Below, one piece after another: positions 48,816 through 57,498 of a stretch of 64,000 bases of DNA. Each line of letters opens with the position of its first letter. Position 1 is the stretch's first letter. The notes under the pieces are model-generated. The model saw nothing but the letters and a program-made list of their open reading frames with translations. It did no database searches and was not told the DNA's origin. The stretch is from Phycisphaerae bacterium (GTDB lineage: Bacteria > Planctomycetota > Phycisphaerae > UBA1845 > Fen-1342): the NCBI GenBank assembly GCA_022072445.1, contig JAJVHV010000004.1, positions 1 through 64,000 on the forward strand, written 5' to 3'. A program made the position numbers and the translations under genes.

Positions 48816-48890
48816 ACTGAATCCCGAATCCCGAACCCGACCCAAACCCCAGAACCTGGACCCCCTCACCCTGAAAAACGCCGAACCCCG
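48816..48890. repeat. C-rich heptamer-like tract
   Basis: ctgaatcccgaatcccgaac and further units (cccaaaccccagaacctgga) form a run of CCC/CCCC with AA, GAA or TGA spacers. The minus strand is G-rich and could form a quadruplex. It lies in the 210-base gap between deoC and the pilin-like gene. Confidence 0.6.
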
Positions 48891-48920
48891 GCTCTGAGGT
48901 CCGATTATGTGGCATTTCGC

Positions 48921-48949
48921 TTGAATCGGCGGCACGAAAGCCGCACAAT
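48921..48949 (+). promoter_or_regulatory. Candidate promoter of the pilin-like gene
   Basis: TTGAAT (48921-48926), 17-base spacer, CACAAT (48944-48949). A GGCCGGTC/GACCGGCC-type hairpin then lies in the leader (48956-48983) before the AGGAG ribosome site. The -10 is only a partial match. Confidence 0.45.
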
Positions 48950-48999
48950 AGAATAGGCCGGTCTCTGAACTGCCGGACCGGCGAGAGGAGCTCTGCGCT

Positions 49000-49962
49000 A
49001 TGCGTTCACGGCATGCGAATTCCGAATGTGCATTCACGCTGATCGAGTTGCTCGCCGTCGTGGCGATTATCGCCCTGCTGATCGGCATTCTCATCCCGTC
49101 GCTCTCAAAGGCCCGCGACCAGGGCAAGAACGCCAGCACGCGCGGCACGCTGAAGGCCATCGAAAGTGGGCTCGAAATGTTCCGCAGCGAGAACGCGGAC
49201 GAGTATCGAGTGACGGGCGGCTATCCGCGTTCGGACGCGGGCGACGACCCGACCGAGAGCGGTACGCAGGACATTTTCGGGTGTCAGTGGCTTGTGCGGC
49301 ACCTGATGGGCAAGGATTTCCGCGGGTTCGCGCCTCGGCGGCTGGCACCCGCCAATCTTCAGAACCGCGGCGCCGCCGACGAACAGATCAAGTGGTATGC
49401 GGACGGTCCCGACGGCCGGCCGATGGTGCAGCGCGTCGGTCCGTATATGAATCCCGACGGCGTGAAGGTCGTCGCGGTCAGCAAGGTGAAGGGAGCGCCG
49501 TCGTCGCTGCCGGGCATGGACGCCAAGGCGATGGAGCAGCCGGTCATTCTGGACGCGTTCGATCAGCCCATTCTGTACTACGCGGCGAATCAGCACGTCG
49601 CCAAGCAGGCCAACGCGCCGGTGGCGACGTACGACGGCTCCGAGCCGGGGATCTACAACTTCCACGATAACTCGGTCTTTACCGGAGCATGCCGCGGGAA
49701 CACGTGCAGCTTTCCGCCGTGGGACCTGGGCGGCGGCCAGCACCACGCGATTCAGGATTTCGGACCGAACGATCCGCCGAAGGCCACGAACATCGACGAC
49801 AAGAAGGACACATTTCCATATTTCATTCTGAACAAGGGTGTTTACGCGTCGACGAATCGTCGTTCGGCGATGCCGGTGCGTAAGGATTCGTTCCTGCTGA
49901 TGAGCGCCGGGCGTGACGCGAATTTTGGCACGTCTGACGACGTGAACAATCTCGAAAGGTAG
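49000..49962 (+). CDS. Type IV pilin-like / type II pseudopilin protein
   Basis: 320 residues. The prepilin signature is at residues 11-24, with cleavage likely between Ala11 and Phe12 of AFTLIELLAVVAIIALLIGI (Glu5 of the mature protein present). A helix with LSKARDQGKNAST follows, then a large globular part rich in Gly, Asp and Cys (CRGNTCSFPP) and a C-terminal segment GVYASTNRRSAMPVRKD. Planctomycetes carry many proteins of this style (DUF1559-like or GspG-like) that are processed by prepilin peptidase. No pilus assembly genes are adjacent. Confidence 0.85.
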   Translation: MRSRHANSECAFTLIELLAVVAIIALLIGILIPSLSKARDQGKNASTRGTLKAIESGLEMFRSENADEYRVTGGYPRSDAGDDPTESGTQDIFGCQWLVRHLMGKDFRGFAPRRLAPANLQNRGAADEQIKWYADGPDGRPMVQRVGPYMNPDGVKVVAVSKVKGAPSSLPGMDAKAMEQPVILDAFDQPILYYAANQHVAKQANAPVATYDGSEPGIYNFHDNSVFTGACRGNTCSFPPWDLGGGQHHAIQDFGPNDPPKATNIDDKKDTFPYFILNKGVYASTNRRSAMPVRKDSFLLMSAGRDANFGTSDDVNNLER

Positions 49963-50032
49963 ATTTCGGCACGAAAGCGGGGAACCACATCTGCCGGCCG
50001 TTCCGCGGCCGCAAACCGAAGGAGAAGCACTC

Positions 50033-50974
50033 ATGACTCGTAACGGGCTGCGGTCGCTGGCCGCGTTGTGTACGCTGGCATTGCTCTGGCCGGCGCTGGC
50101 GAGCGAACGGATCGTATTGATCGAGGATTTCACCGCGACGTGGTGCGGGCCGTGCGTCACGGCGTCGAGCCCCGCGCTGAATCTGCTCATCAACGATTAT
50201 CCGGACACGCTGATCGTCGTCGAGAACCACGTCAGCGACGGCATCTACTCGGTGGCCTTTGGCGAGAGCCGCGCGAACTTCTACAACGTCACCGGCATTC
50301 CGACCGTCTGTTTCGACGGCGTGACGCGCGTGGTCGGCGCCAATGATGTGACCTCGTCGTACAACACGTATGTCAACCGCTACAACACGCGGCGTGCCGA
50401 TCCGACCGACGTGACGCTCGCGCTGGGCGGGACGATCGTCAGCGGGCAGACCTATGAGTTCAACCTGGCCGTCGGCATCGAGCCGGGCGGCACGGCCAAG
50501 ACGATGCGGATCTACATGGTCGAAGTGCTCGACCACTATCCCGAATTCGCCGACCACTGGCGCAACACGCTGCGTCAGGCGGCGGCGACGCAGGACGTAA
50601 CGCTCAATCCTGGCGAAAGCACGATCATCACCCGGCAGTTCACGTTCGATCAGACCAGTTGGGGCAAGAAGACCGACATCCGCATCGTTGCCTGGGCGCA
50701 GACGCCGGCGACGTCCTGGCCGGCCGAGGTGCATCAGGCCGTCAAGGTGAGCTGGCCGTTCCCGCCGCTCGATCCGTGGGATCTCGGCGATCTGAACTGC
50801 GATGGTTCGGTGAACGGCTTTGACGCTGAGCCGTTCGCGTTGGCGATCCTGAGCCCGGTGCAGTACGCGATCAGCTTTCCGAACTGCGACCGCGATCTGG
50901 CGGACTGCAACCAGGACGGCTCGGTCAACGGTTTTGACATCGACACGTTCGTCGCCATCCTGACGGGCGGCTGA
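50033..50974 (+). CDS. Secreted thioredoxin-fold protein with dockerin-like tail
   Basis: 313 residues; signal peptide (SLAALCTLALLWPALA), ribosome site GAAGGAGAA. A thioredoxin fold begins at IVLIEDFTATWCGPC with the redox pair Cys38-Gly-Pro-Cys41 and continues with GIPTVCFDG (the cis-Pro loop, here Ile-Pro). Residues 130-240 form a beta-rich extension resembling Omp28-like proteins. The tail is a dockerin-like pair: DLNCDGSVNGFDAEPFALAI and NQDGSVNGFDIDTFVAIL. It probably acts on disulfides outside the cell. A strong terminator follows. Confidence 0.85.
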   Translation: MTRNGLRSLAALCTLALLWPALASERIVLIEDFTATWCGPCVTASSPALNLLINDYPDTLIVVENHVSDGIYSVAFGESRANFYNVTGIPTVCFDGVTRVVGANDVTSSYNTYVNRYNTRRADPTDVTLALGGTIVSGQTYEFNLAVGIEPGGTAKTMRIYMVEVLDHYPEFADHWRNTLRQAAATQDVTLNPGESTIITRQFTFDQTSWGKKTDIRIVAWAQTPATSWPAEVHQAVKVSWPFPPLDPWDLGDLNCDGSVNGFDAEPFALAILSPVQYAISFPNCDRDLADCNQDGSVNGFDIDTFVAILTGG

Positions 50975-51040
50975 TCACGAGAACATCTCGCGATCGCCAC
51001 GGGCCGTTCAACCCGATCGCGAGCAGTCACTCATCAAGTA

Positions 51041-51080
51041 CGACGCCGGACGGCGGTCATCCCGTCCGGCGTCGTTTTAT
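51041..51080 (+). terminator. Intrinsic terminator
   Basis: A 13-bp perfect GC stem, cgacgccggacgg (51041-51053) and ccgtccggcgtcg (51062-51074), with an 8-base loop is followed by TTTTAT. It lies about 70 bases after the thioredoxin-dockerin gene. Confidence 0.88.
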
Positions 51081-51145
51081 CTGCGCAGCGGATAGTCGAA
51101 CACATCTTCCGGCGTGCGACGTGCGGGACGCAGACCCGGGAACAT

Positions 51146-51196
51146 CCAGCCCCCGGAAGCGAGCGCGATTGCTCGCGCTCGCATGTCCGGGGCTGG
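51146..51196. repeat. Compound hairpin downstream of a minus-strand gene
   Basis: An outer pair, CCAGCCCCCGGA (51146-51157) with TCCGGGGCTGG (51186-51196), encloses an inner pair, GCGAGCGCGA with its near-complement. It ends 11 bases past the stop of the gene at 51208-52506, so it may terminate transcription or be REP-like; no T-run is seen. Confidence 0.6.
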
Positions 51197-51207
51197 CCCA
51201 GCGCAGC

Positions 51208-52506
51208 TTACTGGCAGCCGAGCAGGGTGAACGTCACCTCGCACTCACCCGCCGTGCTGCACGGGACGAGGAGCACGATCGGGTCCGGGCAGTCGGCCGC
51301 GACGTTGCAGCTCTTGCCCCACCACTCACTTCCGGCCGCGACCGGGCACGACGGGTTGCAGTCGGCGTCGGCATCGGCGACGTTGGTGACCTTGTACTTG
51401 CAGCGACGGCCCGAACCGCCGGTGAGCAGCTCGACGAAGAAGTCGACGTCAAAGCCGTTCACCGAGCCATCGAGATTCACGTCACCGGCGCACGGGCTGC
51501 ACTTGGTCCCGACGCCGATCAGCAGATCAACGAACGGATCGACGTCAAAGCCGTTGATCGAGCCGTCGCAGTTCACGTCGGCCGCGTCGCAGATAATCGT
51601 GCCGCAGGTTTCCGTGCACGGCACGCGGCCGGCGGCGCCATACAGCGTGATGCAAGCGCCGAGCGGATCCGGGCAGACGCCGAAGGTGTAGTCGTAGCAC
51701 TCGCCGCCCAGCGTGCTGTCGGCGAAGTTGTGGACCGCGTCCTTCGGGTTGTCGTCGTCATACTGCTTGGGACCCTGGAAATCGACCGACTTGGTGCCCC
51801 ACAGCATGGGCTGGCCGTTTTCCGACAGAACGATGAAGCCGCCGCTCGTGCCGTTGCTCAGCACGATCAGGTAGGCGCCGCTGCCGTCGGCCGGCAGCTG
51901 ATGGAACAGACCGAAATCGCACAGATCGGTCACGTCGGTGAAGTAGTAGCCGGTGTTGCAGGTGATCGAGCCGAAGTTGTACAGCACGCCGCTGTACGTG
52001 CTGCCGCTGTAAGCCGGGGCGGCGCAATCGAGCCAATCCTCGGCGGTCCAGACGGCGATGAGGCAGGGGGCGATGCCGCCCTGCAGCGGGCAGGGACCCC
52101 AGAACCAGGCGTACTGAATGCGCTCGGACACGGTGCCGTCGCAATCATCGCAACCCATGGTCATGTCGTTGGCGCAGAACGAGTTGTTGTACGCCGTGCC
52201 GAAGAACCAGCGGGCGCTGCCGAGACCGCAGTTGATGCTGGCATAGCACTCGTTCGGGAAACCGGGGACGAGTCCATCCGGCTCGAACGCGTCGAAGCAC
52301 AGCAGGGTCTGGCAGACGGTCTGGGCCACGCCACCGTCACCGAGGTTGTACCACGGCGAGGTGATCTGGCCATTCGGGGCGATGCGGGCGACCGACTTCG
52401 GCGCGATGAACTTGCCGTTGCCCAGGGGTTGAAGGCCCGGGCGTTGAGCGAGGGCGGTCAGACAACAACACGCTCCGACCGCCAGTACGACACACCATCG
52501 TCTCAT
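51208..52506 (-). CDS. Secreted Cys-rich protein with dockerin-like pair
   Basis: 432 residues from the ATG at 52506, with GGAGAA before it and a signal peptide (MRRWCVVLAVGACCCLTAL). The first 290 residues of the mature part are rich in Cys, Asp, Gly and aromatics (CYASINCGLGSARWFFG, GCDDCDGTVSERI), probably a beta sandwich with several disulfides. Two dockerin-like Ca loops follow, DVNCDGSINGFDVDPFVDLL and DVNLDGSVNGFDVDFFVELL, joined by a Cys-containing linker, and then a further Cys-rich tail to CQ. I recognise no enzyme family. A compound hairpin lies just downstream. Confidence 0.75.
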   Translation of the reverse strand: MRRWCVVLAVGACCCLTALAQRPGLQPLGNGKFIAPKSVARIAPNGQITSPWYNLGDGGVAQTVCQTLLCFDAFEPDGLVPGFPNECYASINCGLGSARWFFGTAYNNSFCANDMTMGCDDCDGTVSERIQYAWFWGPCPLQGGIAPCLIAVWTAEDWLDCAAPAYSGSTYSGVLYNFGSITCNTGYYFTDVTDLCDFGLFHQLPADGSGAYLIVLSNGTSGGFIVLSENGQPMLWGTKSVDFQGPKQYDDDNPKDAVHNFADSTLGGECYDYTFGVCPDPLGACITLYGAAGRVPCTETCGTIICDAADVNCDGSINGFDVDPFVDLLIGVGTKCSPCAGDVNLDGSVNGFDVDFFVELLTGGSGRRCKYKVTNVADADADCNPSCPVAAGSEWWGKSCNVAADCPDPIVLLVPCSTAGECEVTFTLLGCQ

Positions 52507-52887
52507 CGAGTTCTCCTTCCGAAGAGTTGGAGAGAAATGAAATGCCGGCCAGGTCCCAGCAACGCTGGCCGCTGCTTCCATCAGCGCACTCCCGACGTGG
52601 GCTGGCGCGCCACGACATCGGCAACCTGCGCCCGCAGAGCGGGCCGGCGAGGCCGAAAAACGGCGCGCAGTCAGCGCACAGAACACCCACGATCCGCGCA
52701 GCATGGCCGGCGGACACGGGTACGGCATCTGGATGTACGTATGACCGTGCCTGCAATGCACGGACGGTAGAAATGCGAACGACAGTGCAGACCGCGATTC
52801 CCAGCGCGCTTGCAGAGCCCGTTCGCCCAGTCTTGACATAAGTCTAACACATGAATTGCAGAAAGGCAAGTTTTTCGGACGGGGAAG
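52507..52887. other. Gene-free stretch, 381 bases
   Basis: It lies upstream of the gene ending at 51208 and downstream of the sarcosine oxidase gene, both on the minus strand. I see no ORF with coding character, no tRNA and no convincing -35/-10 pair. The best AT-rich patch is 52830-52875. It may hold the promoter for the Cys-rich dockerin gene. Confidence 0.5.
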
Positions 52888-54027
52888 TTATCCGAACGAT
52901 GCCAGTCGGCGAAGGGAGAGAAACTCCGCCGGCTCGCGCGTCGCGCCGTCGATGGCCAGGTCGGCCAGAATCGAGCCAATCAGCGGAGCGAACTTGAACC
53001 CGTGCCCGCTGAAACCGGCCGCAACGAACGTATGATTTGAACCGGGTGCGCGGTCGACAATGAAGTGCTCGTCGGGCGACATGGTGTACATGCAGACGGC
53101 GTGCCGCGTGGGAGTGGTGCCGACTCCGACCAAGTGCGCTCCGACGAAACGGGCGACAAGCGGCACGTCTTCGGCGCGCAGCGCGCGGTCGAGCGCGTCG
53201 GGATCGTGCACCGCATCCTGGCCGGTGTGAACGGCGACTTTGACGTCGCGGCCGTTCAGCGATGGAAAACCGTAGAAGAATCCAGCGCGCAGGTCGAAGG
53301 CAAAAACGGGACAGCCGTGATCGAGCTGCCACTGCGGCGCCGTCGCCGGAAACCAGAGTTGGACTTTGCGCTGCACGCTCAGATGGCGGGCGACGGTGGG
53401 AAGCAGGCGCGCCGCCCACGCGCCGCCGGCAATCACGAGTCGTCCGGCATGGTGCAGGCTATCGGCCGTCCGCACGCTGACACCTTCGGCACTCTCGCTC
53501 CAGCTTGTCACGCGCGTGCGCTCGCGCAGCGTAGCGCCGCGGGCGCGGGCCAGCTCGGCCAGCGTGCGCACGCAGGCTTCGACGTGCAGCAGGCCGGCGT
53601 CGGCCTCGAAGAGTGCCGTCAGATCCGGACCTGCGCGGAACGCCGCAAACCGCCCGCTGCCGAGCGCGTCGATCGGCACGTCGTCGATCGCCAGATCGTG
53701 AATCCGCCGTACGTCGCGCACGCCGCGCATCCGCGGGCTGTCATGCGCCCCGACCATCAGCAACCCGCAGCGCTCGAACAGCCGCCGTCCGCTCTCCTGC
53801 TCGATCTCGTGCCACTGCTGGTAGGCGCGGTGCAGCAGCGGGACGTAGTCGGCGTGTTCGAAATAGGCCTTGCGGATGATGCGGGTCTCGCCGTGCGAAC
53901 TCCCGCGATCGTGGCCGATGTCGTGCTGCTCGAGTCCCAACACCCGCTGGCCGCGCCGCGCGAGCTGCAAGCACGCGGCACTTCCCATCGCTCCCACGCC
54001 GATGACGATTGCGTCATACCGGGCCAT
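52888..54027 (-). CDS. Monomeric sarcosine oxidase-like FAD enzyme
   Basis: 379 residues, the family's usual length. The FAD Rossmann motif is VIGVGAMGSAACLQLARRG, followed by GLEQHDIGHDRGSSHGETRI. The covalent-flavin Cys is Cys312 in VCMYTMSPDEHF, and the C-terminal GFSGHGFKFAPLIG is typical. Family members oxidise N-methylated amino acids (sarcosine, N-methyltryptophan) with O2, giving formaldehyde and hydrogen peroxide. Substrate choice is uncertain. It is divergent from a PIG-L gene. Confidence 0.92.
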   Translation of the reverse strand: MARYDAIVIGVGAMGSAACLQLARRGQRVLGLEQHDIGHDRGSSHGETRIIRKAYFEHADYVPLLHRAYQQWHEIEQESGRRLFERCGLLMVGAHDSPRMRGVRDVRRIHDLAIDDVPIDALGSGRFAAFRAGPDLTALFEADAGLLHVEACVRTLAELARARGATLRERTRVTSWSESAEGVSVRTADSLHHAGRLVIAGGAWAARLLPTVARHLSVQRKVQLWFPATAPQWQLDHGCPVFAFDLRAGFFYGFPSLNGRDVKVAVHTGQDAVHDPDALDRALRAEDVPLVARFVGAHLVGVGTTPTRHAVCMYTMSPDEHFIVDRAPGSNHTFVAAGFSGHGFKFAPLIGSILADLAIDGATREPAEFLSLRRLASFG

Positions 54028-54133
54028 GGCCGGGCAGTTTATCCGCGTGCCGTCCGGCCGTCCTCTCCCCGCGCGTCGCGTCAGCGGCTAGCATGTCGCT
54101 CGAATCCGACCGCGTCAGCGTGGAGCAAGCGTC

Positions 54134-54904
54134 GTGAGCGCCGAGCAACTGGACATCATCTTCACCATGCCGCACCCCGACGATCTCGAAATCACGTGCG
54201 GCGGGACGATCGCGCAGCTGGTCGCGCTGGGTTACAAAGTCGGCGTCGTTCACATGACCGACGGCGAGCCCACGCCGCGCGGCACGCCCGAGGCGCGTGC
54301 GGCGGAGAGTCGCGCGGCGGCCGAGATTCTGGGCGTGCGCGTGATGAAAACGCTGCGGCTGACGAATCGCGAGCTGCTGGACGGTCCCGCGGCGCGCTAT
54401 GCGGTCGCGACCGAATTCCGGCGTTACCGGCCGCGCGTGGTGGTGGGCATGGCCGGCCGTACGCCGGGTGCGTCCCCCGATCACTACCAGGCGCAGCTCA
54501 TTCTCGAAGCGGCGCGGTTCTACTCGCAACTGACCAAGTGGGACGACAGGTTTGACGGCACGCCGCCGCACCGGATCGACTGGCTGTGGTATCGTCCGGT
54601 GGGCATCAGCGCCGAAGTGACGCACTGGCACTCGACGTTTGTGGTGGACACCAGCGCGGTGTACGGGAAGAAGATCGCGGCCATATCCTGCTACGCGTCG
54701 CAGTTCGATCCGCCGAGGCTGGCGCGGCTTCTGCACCGCGTTCGGGCCGCCGACGCCAGCGAGGGCGGGCGTTGCGGCTTTGAATACGGAGAGCTGTTCG
54801 CCCTGCCGCACGCCGTACCGATGAGCGATCCGCTGCGTCACTTTTCCGGGCTGACGCCGCCGATGGGGCCGCCGCCGACCGCGCGGACGGAAGGCCCCGC
54901 CTGA
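54134..54904 (+). CDS. PIG-L/LmbE-family N-acetylglucosaminyl deacetylase
   Basis: 256 residues from the GTG at 54134 with a GGAG site. The metal motif is His14-Pro-Asp-Asp-x-Glu19 (MPHPDDLEITCGGT), followed by VVHMTDGEP and the ASPDHYQAQ segment with a second His. These are features of Zn-dependent deacetylases acting on GlcNAc conjugates, such as BshB of bacillithiol synthesis and MshB of mycothiol. No thiol-pathway partner is adjacent. The protein is cytoplasmic. Confidence 0.9.
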   Translation: MSAEQLDIIFTMPHPDDLEITCGGTIAQLVALGYKVGVVHMTDGEPTPRGTPEARAAESRAAAEILGVRVMKTLRLTNRELLDGPAARYAVATEFRRYRPRVVVGMAGRTPGASPDHYQAQLILEAARFYSQLTKWDDRFDGTPPHRIDWLWYRPVGISAEVTHWHSTFVVDTSAVYGKKIAAISCYASQFDPPRLARLLHRVRAADASEGGRCGFEYGELFALPHAVPMSDPLRHFSGLTPPMGPPPTARTEGPA

Positions 54905-54934
54905 GCCGCCCGCATTGATAAGGGACATCGCCGC

Positions 54935-56419
54935 ATGAACCGATCACGAATCTTATCCGCGCTTGTCGCCGCGCGTCTTCCGGCGATCGCACTGACCTGT
55001 TTGCTATCCGCGACGGCGCAGGCCGACGAGGTCGCCTGGCCCGACACGATCGCCGCCCAGCGCGCCCGGGCATTCGTCGACGCCTTCAACGGCGACGACG
55101 ACGCGGCTCGCAAGTTCAACGAGACGCATCGCTCGCCGGCCGCGCTGGCCAAACGGCCGATGGAGCAGCGCGTGGCGCAGATGCGGCAGATGCGGGCGAC
55201 GCTCGGCAAGCTTGAGCCCATGAAGATCGTCGAGCACGGATCGTACAAGATCGACGTCGTGGCCCGCGCCGGCAAGGAGTTCGTCGCGATCCGCGTCGAG
55301 CTAGAGGCCGAGCCGCCGCACTTCCTCGACCGCGTGGGAGTCAGCCCGGCGGCGTCGCCGGAAGCCGCGACGCGCGACTACGCGGCGATCAAGCCGCTGC
55401 CGGAGCTGGTGGAGACGGTTCGCGGCGACACGCGGGCACCGGCCCTGGCGGTGGCGGTCGTCCGTGGCGGCAAGGTGGTCGACGAGGCGGTTGCCGGCGT
55501 GCGCGAGCTGAAGAAGCCGGAAAAAGCGGAACTGACCGACCGGTTTCACATCGGCTCGGTCACAAAGTCGCTCACGTCCACCGTCGTCGGCCGGCTGATC
55601 GAGCGGGGCGTGCTGCGCTGGGACCTGAAGCTCGCCGAAGGGCTGCCGGGGGTCGAGATGCGCGAGGAATATCGTGACGTCACGCTCGAGATGCTGCTCC
55701 AGCACCGCGGTGGGATTCGCGCCTATACGGACGGCTCGGAGGACAACTTCCGCGCCCGCCTCGCCGCCGGTACGACCGGCAGCGAAGCCCGGGCCCAGTT
55801 TGCGGCGTTCATCCTGAATGCCGAGCCGGTCGCGAAGCCCGGGTCGAGCACAAACTACTCGAACGCCGGCTACGGCGTGGCGGCGGCGATCGCCGAGCGG
55901 GCGGCGAAGAAGTCATGGGAGGAACTGCTCGAGGAAATCGTCTTCAAGCCGCTCGAACTGAAGGCGGCCGGTTTCGGCTGGCCGGTGAACGAGCAGCGCC
56001 GCGACCAGCCGCGCGGGCACTTCGGGCGCGGCGAAGCACTGACGCCGCAGCCCGACGGCGTCTACAACCTGGGCGCCTACCTCGCCCCGGCTGGTGACGT
56101 GCATTGCTCCATTCATGACCTGGCGCTCTACGCCGCCGCCCACCTCAAGGGACTGCGCGGCGAGGATGGTCTGCTGAAAGCTGAGACCATGAAGCGGCTG
56201 CACACGCCCCCCGCCGGCGCCGACTATGCCTGCGGATGGGTGATTCGCAAGGAGGGCGACTCGGAGGTGCACTGGCACAATGGCTCGGCCGGCACGTTCT
56301 ACGCGATGGTGATGATCTATCCGGCGGACGACGTGGCGCTGGTCGCGGCGGCCAACTGCAGCGCGGAGATCGAGCCGACGGTGGTCCGCATGCTGGAGGC
56401 GATTCACGACCGGCGCTGA
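54935..56419 (+). CDS. Secreted serine beta-lactamase-like hydrolase
   Basis: 494 residues; signal peptide ends near QADEV. Residues about 35-130 are a helical N-terminal domain. The class C beta-lactamase/esterase-like domain has Ser208-x-x-Lys211 (GSVTKSLT), Tyr308-Ser-Asn310 (NYSNAGYG) and a late HNGSAGTF, in place of the usual Lys-Thr-Gly. It may be an esterase, D-aminopeptidase or penicillin-binding relative rather than a true resistance enzyme. It begins 30 bases after the deacetylase gene. Confidence 0.9.
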   Translation: MNRSRILSALVAARLPAIALTCLLSATAQADEVAWPDTIAAQRARAFVDAFNGDDDAARKFNETHRSPAALAKRPMEQRVAQMRQMRATLGKLEPMKIVEHGSYKIDVVARAGKEFVAIRVELEAEPPHFLDRVGVSPAASPEAATRDYAAIKPLPELVETVRGDTRAPALAVAVVRGGKVVDEAVAGVRELKKPEKAELTDRFHIGSVTKSLTSTVVGRLIERGVLRWDLKLAEGLPGVEMREEYRDVTLEMLLQHRGGIRAYTDGSEDNFRARLAAGTTGSEARAQFAAFILNAEPVAKPGSSTNYSNAGYGVAAAIAERAAKKSWEELLEEIVFKPLELKAAGFGWPVNEQRRDQPRGHFGRGEALTPQPDGVYNLGAYLAPAGDVHCSIHDLALYAAAHLKGLRGEDGLLKAETMKRLHTPPAGADYACGWVIRKEGDSEVHWHNGSAGTFYAMVMIYPADDVALVAAANCSAEIEPTVVRMLEAIHDRR

Positions 56420-56473
56420 GCGCCGCGCCGGTCCTGGCGATGGGCGGCGAGCGACGGCTCCCGGGTGCGACCG

Positions 56474-57334
56474 CTATGGGATCGTGTGGCTGAGCGGCGG
56501 GCCGTCGTCGATCCGGACGAGCACGTCGCCCGAGCTGGGGGAGTCCTCGTCGAACTGCACGGTGAGGACGACGCGATCGAGGTTGCCCACCTCGAACTCG
56601 ATGTCGCCATCCTCCGGCAGGAAGTTGTCGTTTCCGGTCGGATCAAGCACCAGGCCGGCGATCGTGACGAGAAACTCGTCGTCGTCCGGGTTGGTCAGCT
56701 TTAACTCGGGACTGTCAAGCGTCAGCCGGCGATTGGCGTCGACGAACGCGGAGAGGTCGCCCTCAAAGATGCCGACATCGGCGATGATGAGCTGGCTGGT
56801 GATGGCCCCGGCGAGCTCGATTCCATCGTCGCCGCGCGTCAGCGTCAGGGTGAATCCGCCGCTGACCTCGTGGCCGTTCACCTTCAGGTTGAGGAGCGTG
56901 ATCGTCAGCGCGCCGCTGGCGCGTGTCGCGTTGACCTGCACGCCGCCGTTGACCGTCTGGCCGGCGGTCGCCGGTCCGGAGCAGCCCGCGGTGGTGTAGT
57001 CAAACGTGATGACCGCGGTGGTGGCGTTGGAAACCAGCGAGACGCGCGGGCATTGGCCGAACACATCGATCTGGCCGATGCTTGCGAGGTCGAGGCGCGA
57101 GTTCTCAAGTTCGGCGAATGTGCCGAGAACGCTGCCGAGCGCTTCGAGCATGCCGGTGACGGAGTTGATCGCGGCGCGGTCCGAATCGAAGAGCGTGTCG
57201 CTCGAGCTGTTATCGTTCGAGTTGCTGTTATCGCTCGAATTGTCATTACTGTTGTCGCCGTTCGGCGCCGGACAGCCGCCCAGTACGAGCAACACGGACG
57301 CCAGGGCCGCTACAAGAATCCACCGAATCGTCAT
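56474..57334 (-). CDS. Lipoprotein of unknown function
   Basis: 286 residues from the ATG at 57334, with GGAGA upstream; a GTG 15 bases earlier overlaps that site. The signal peptide ends in a lipobox LVLGGC, and the next 25 residues are an Asn/Ser/Asp tether (NSNDNSSDNSNSNDNSS). The rest is a beta-rich domain with AVITFDYTTAGCSGPATAG and DANRRLTLDSPELKL; the family is unknown. It is convergent with the hydrolase gene. Confidence 0.7.
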   Translation of the reverse strand: MTIRWILVAALASVLLVLGGCPAPNGDNSNDNSSDNSNSNDNSSSDTLFDSDRAAINSVTGMLEALGSVLGTFAELENSRLDLASIGQIDVFGQCPRVSLVSNATTAVITFDYTTAGCSGPATAGQTVNGGVQVNATRASGALTITLLNLKVNGHEVSGGFTLTLTRGDDGIELAGAITSQLIIADVGIFEGDLSAFVDANRRLTLDSPELKLTNPDDDEFLVTIAGLVLDPTGNDNFLPEDGDIEFEVGNLDRVVLTVQFDEDSPSSGDVLVRIDDGPPLSHTIP

Positions 57335-57498
57335 CACGGCAATCTCCACGCGCCTGTCAGGCCACGGCGTGTCGCTCGGTTGCCGACGTTGGCGGGGCGC
57401 CGTTACGCGGCGGGCACCAGCGGACAGACCGTCACGCCTTCCTATTCTATCGGCGAGATCTTACGCCTCGCTTGGCTGACCCGACAAGGCGGCGGGCG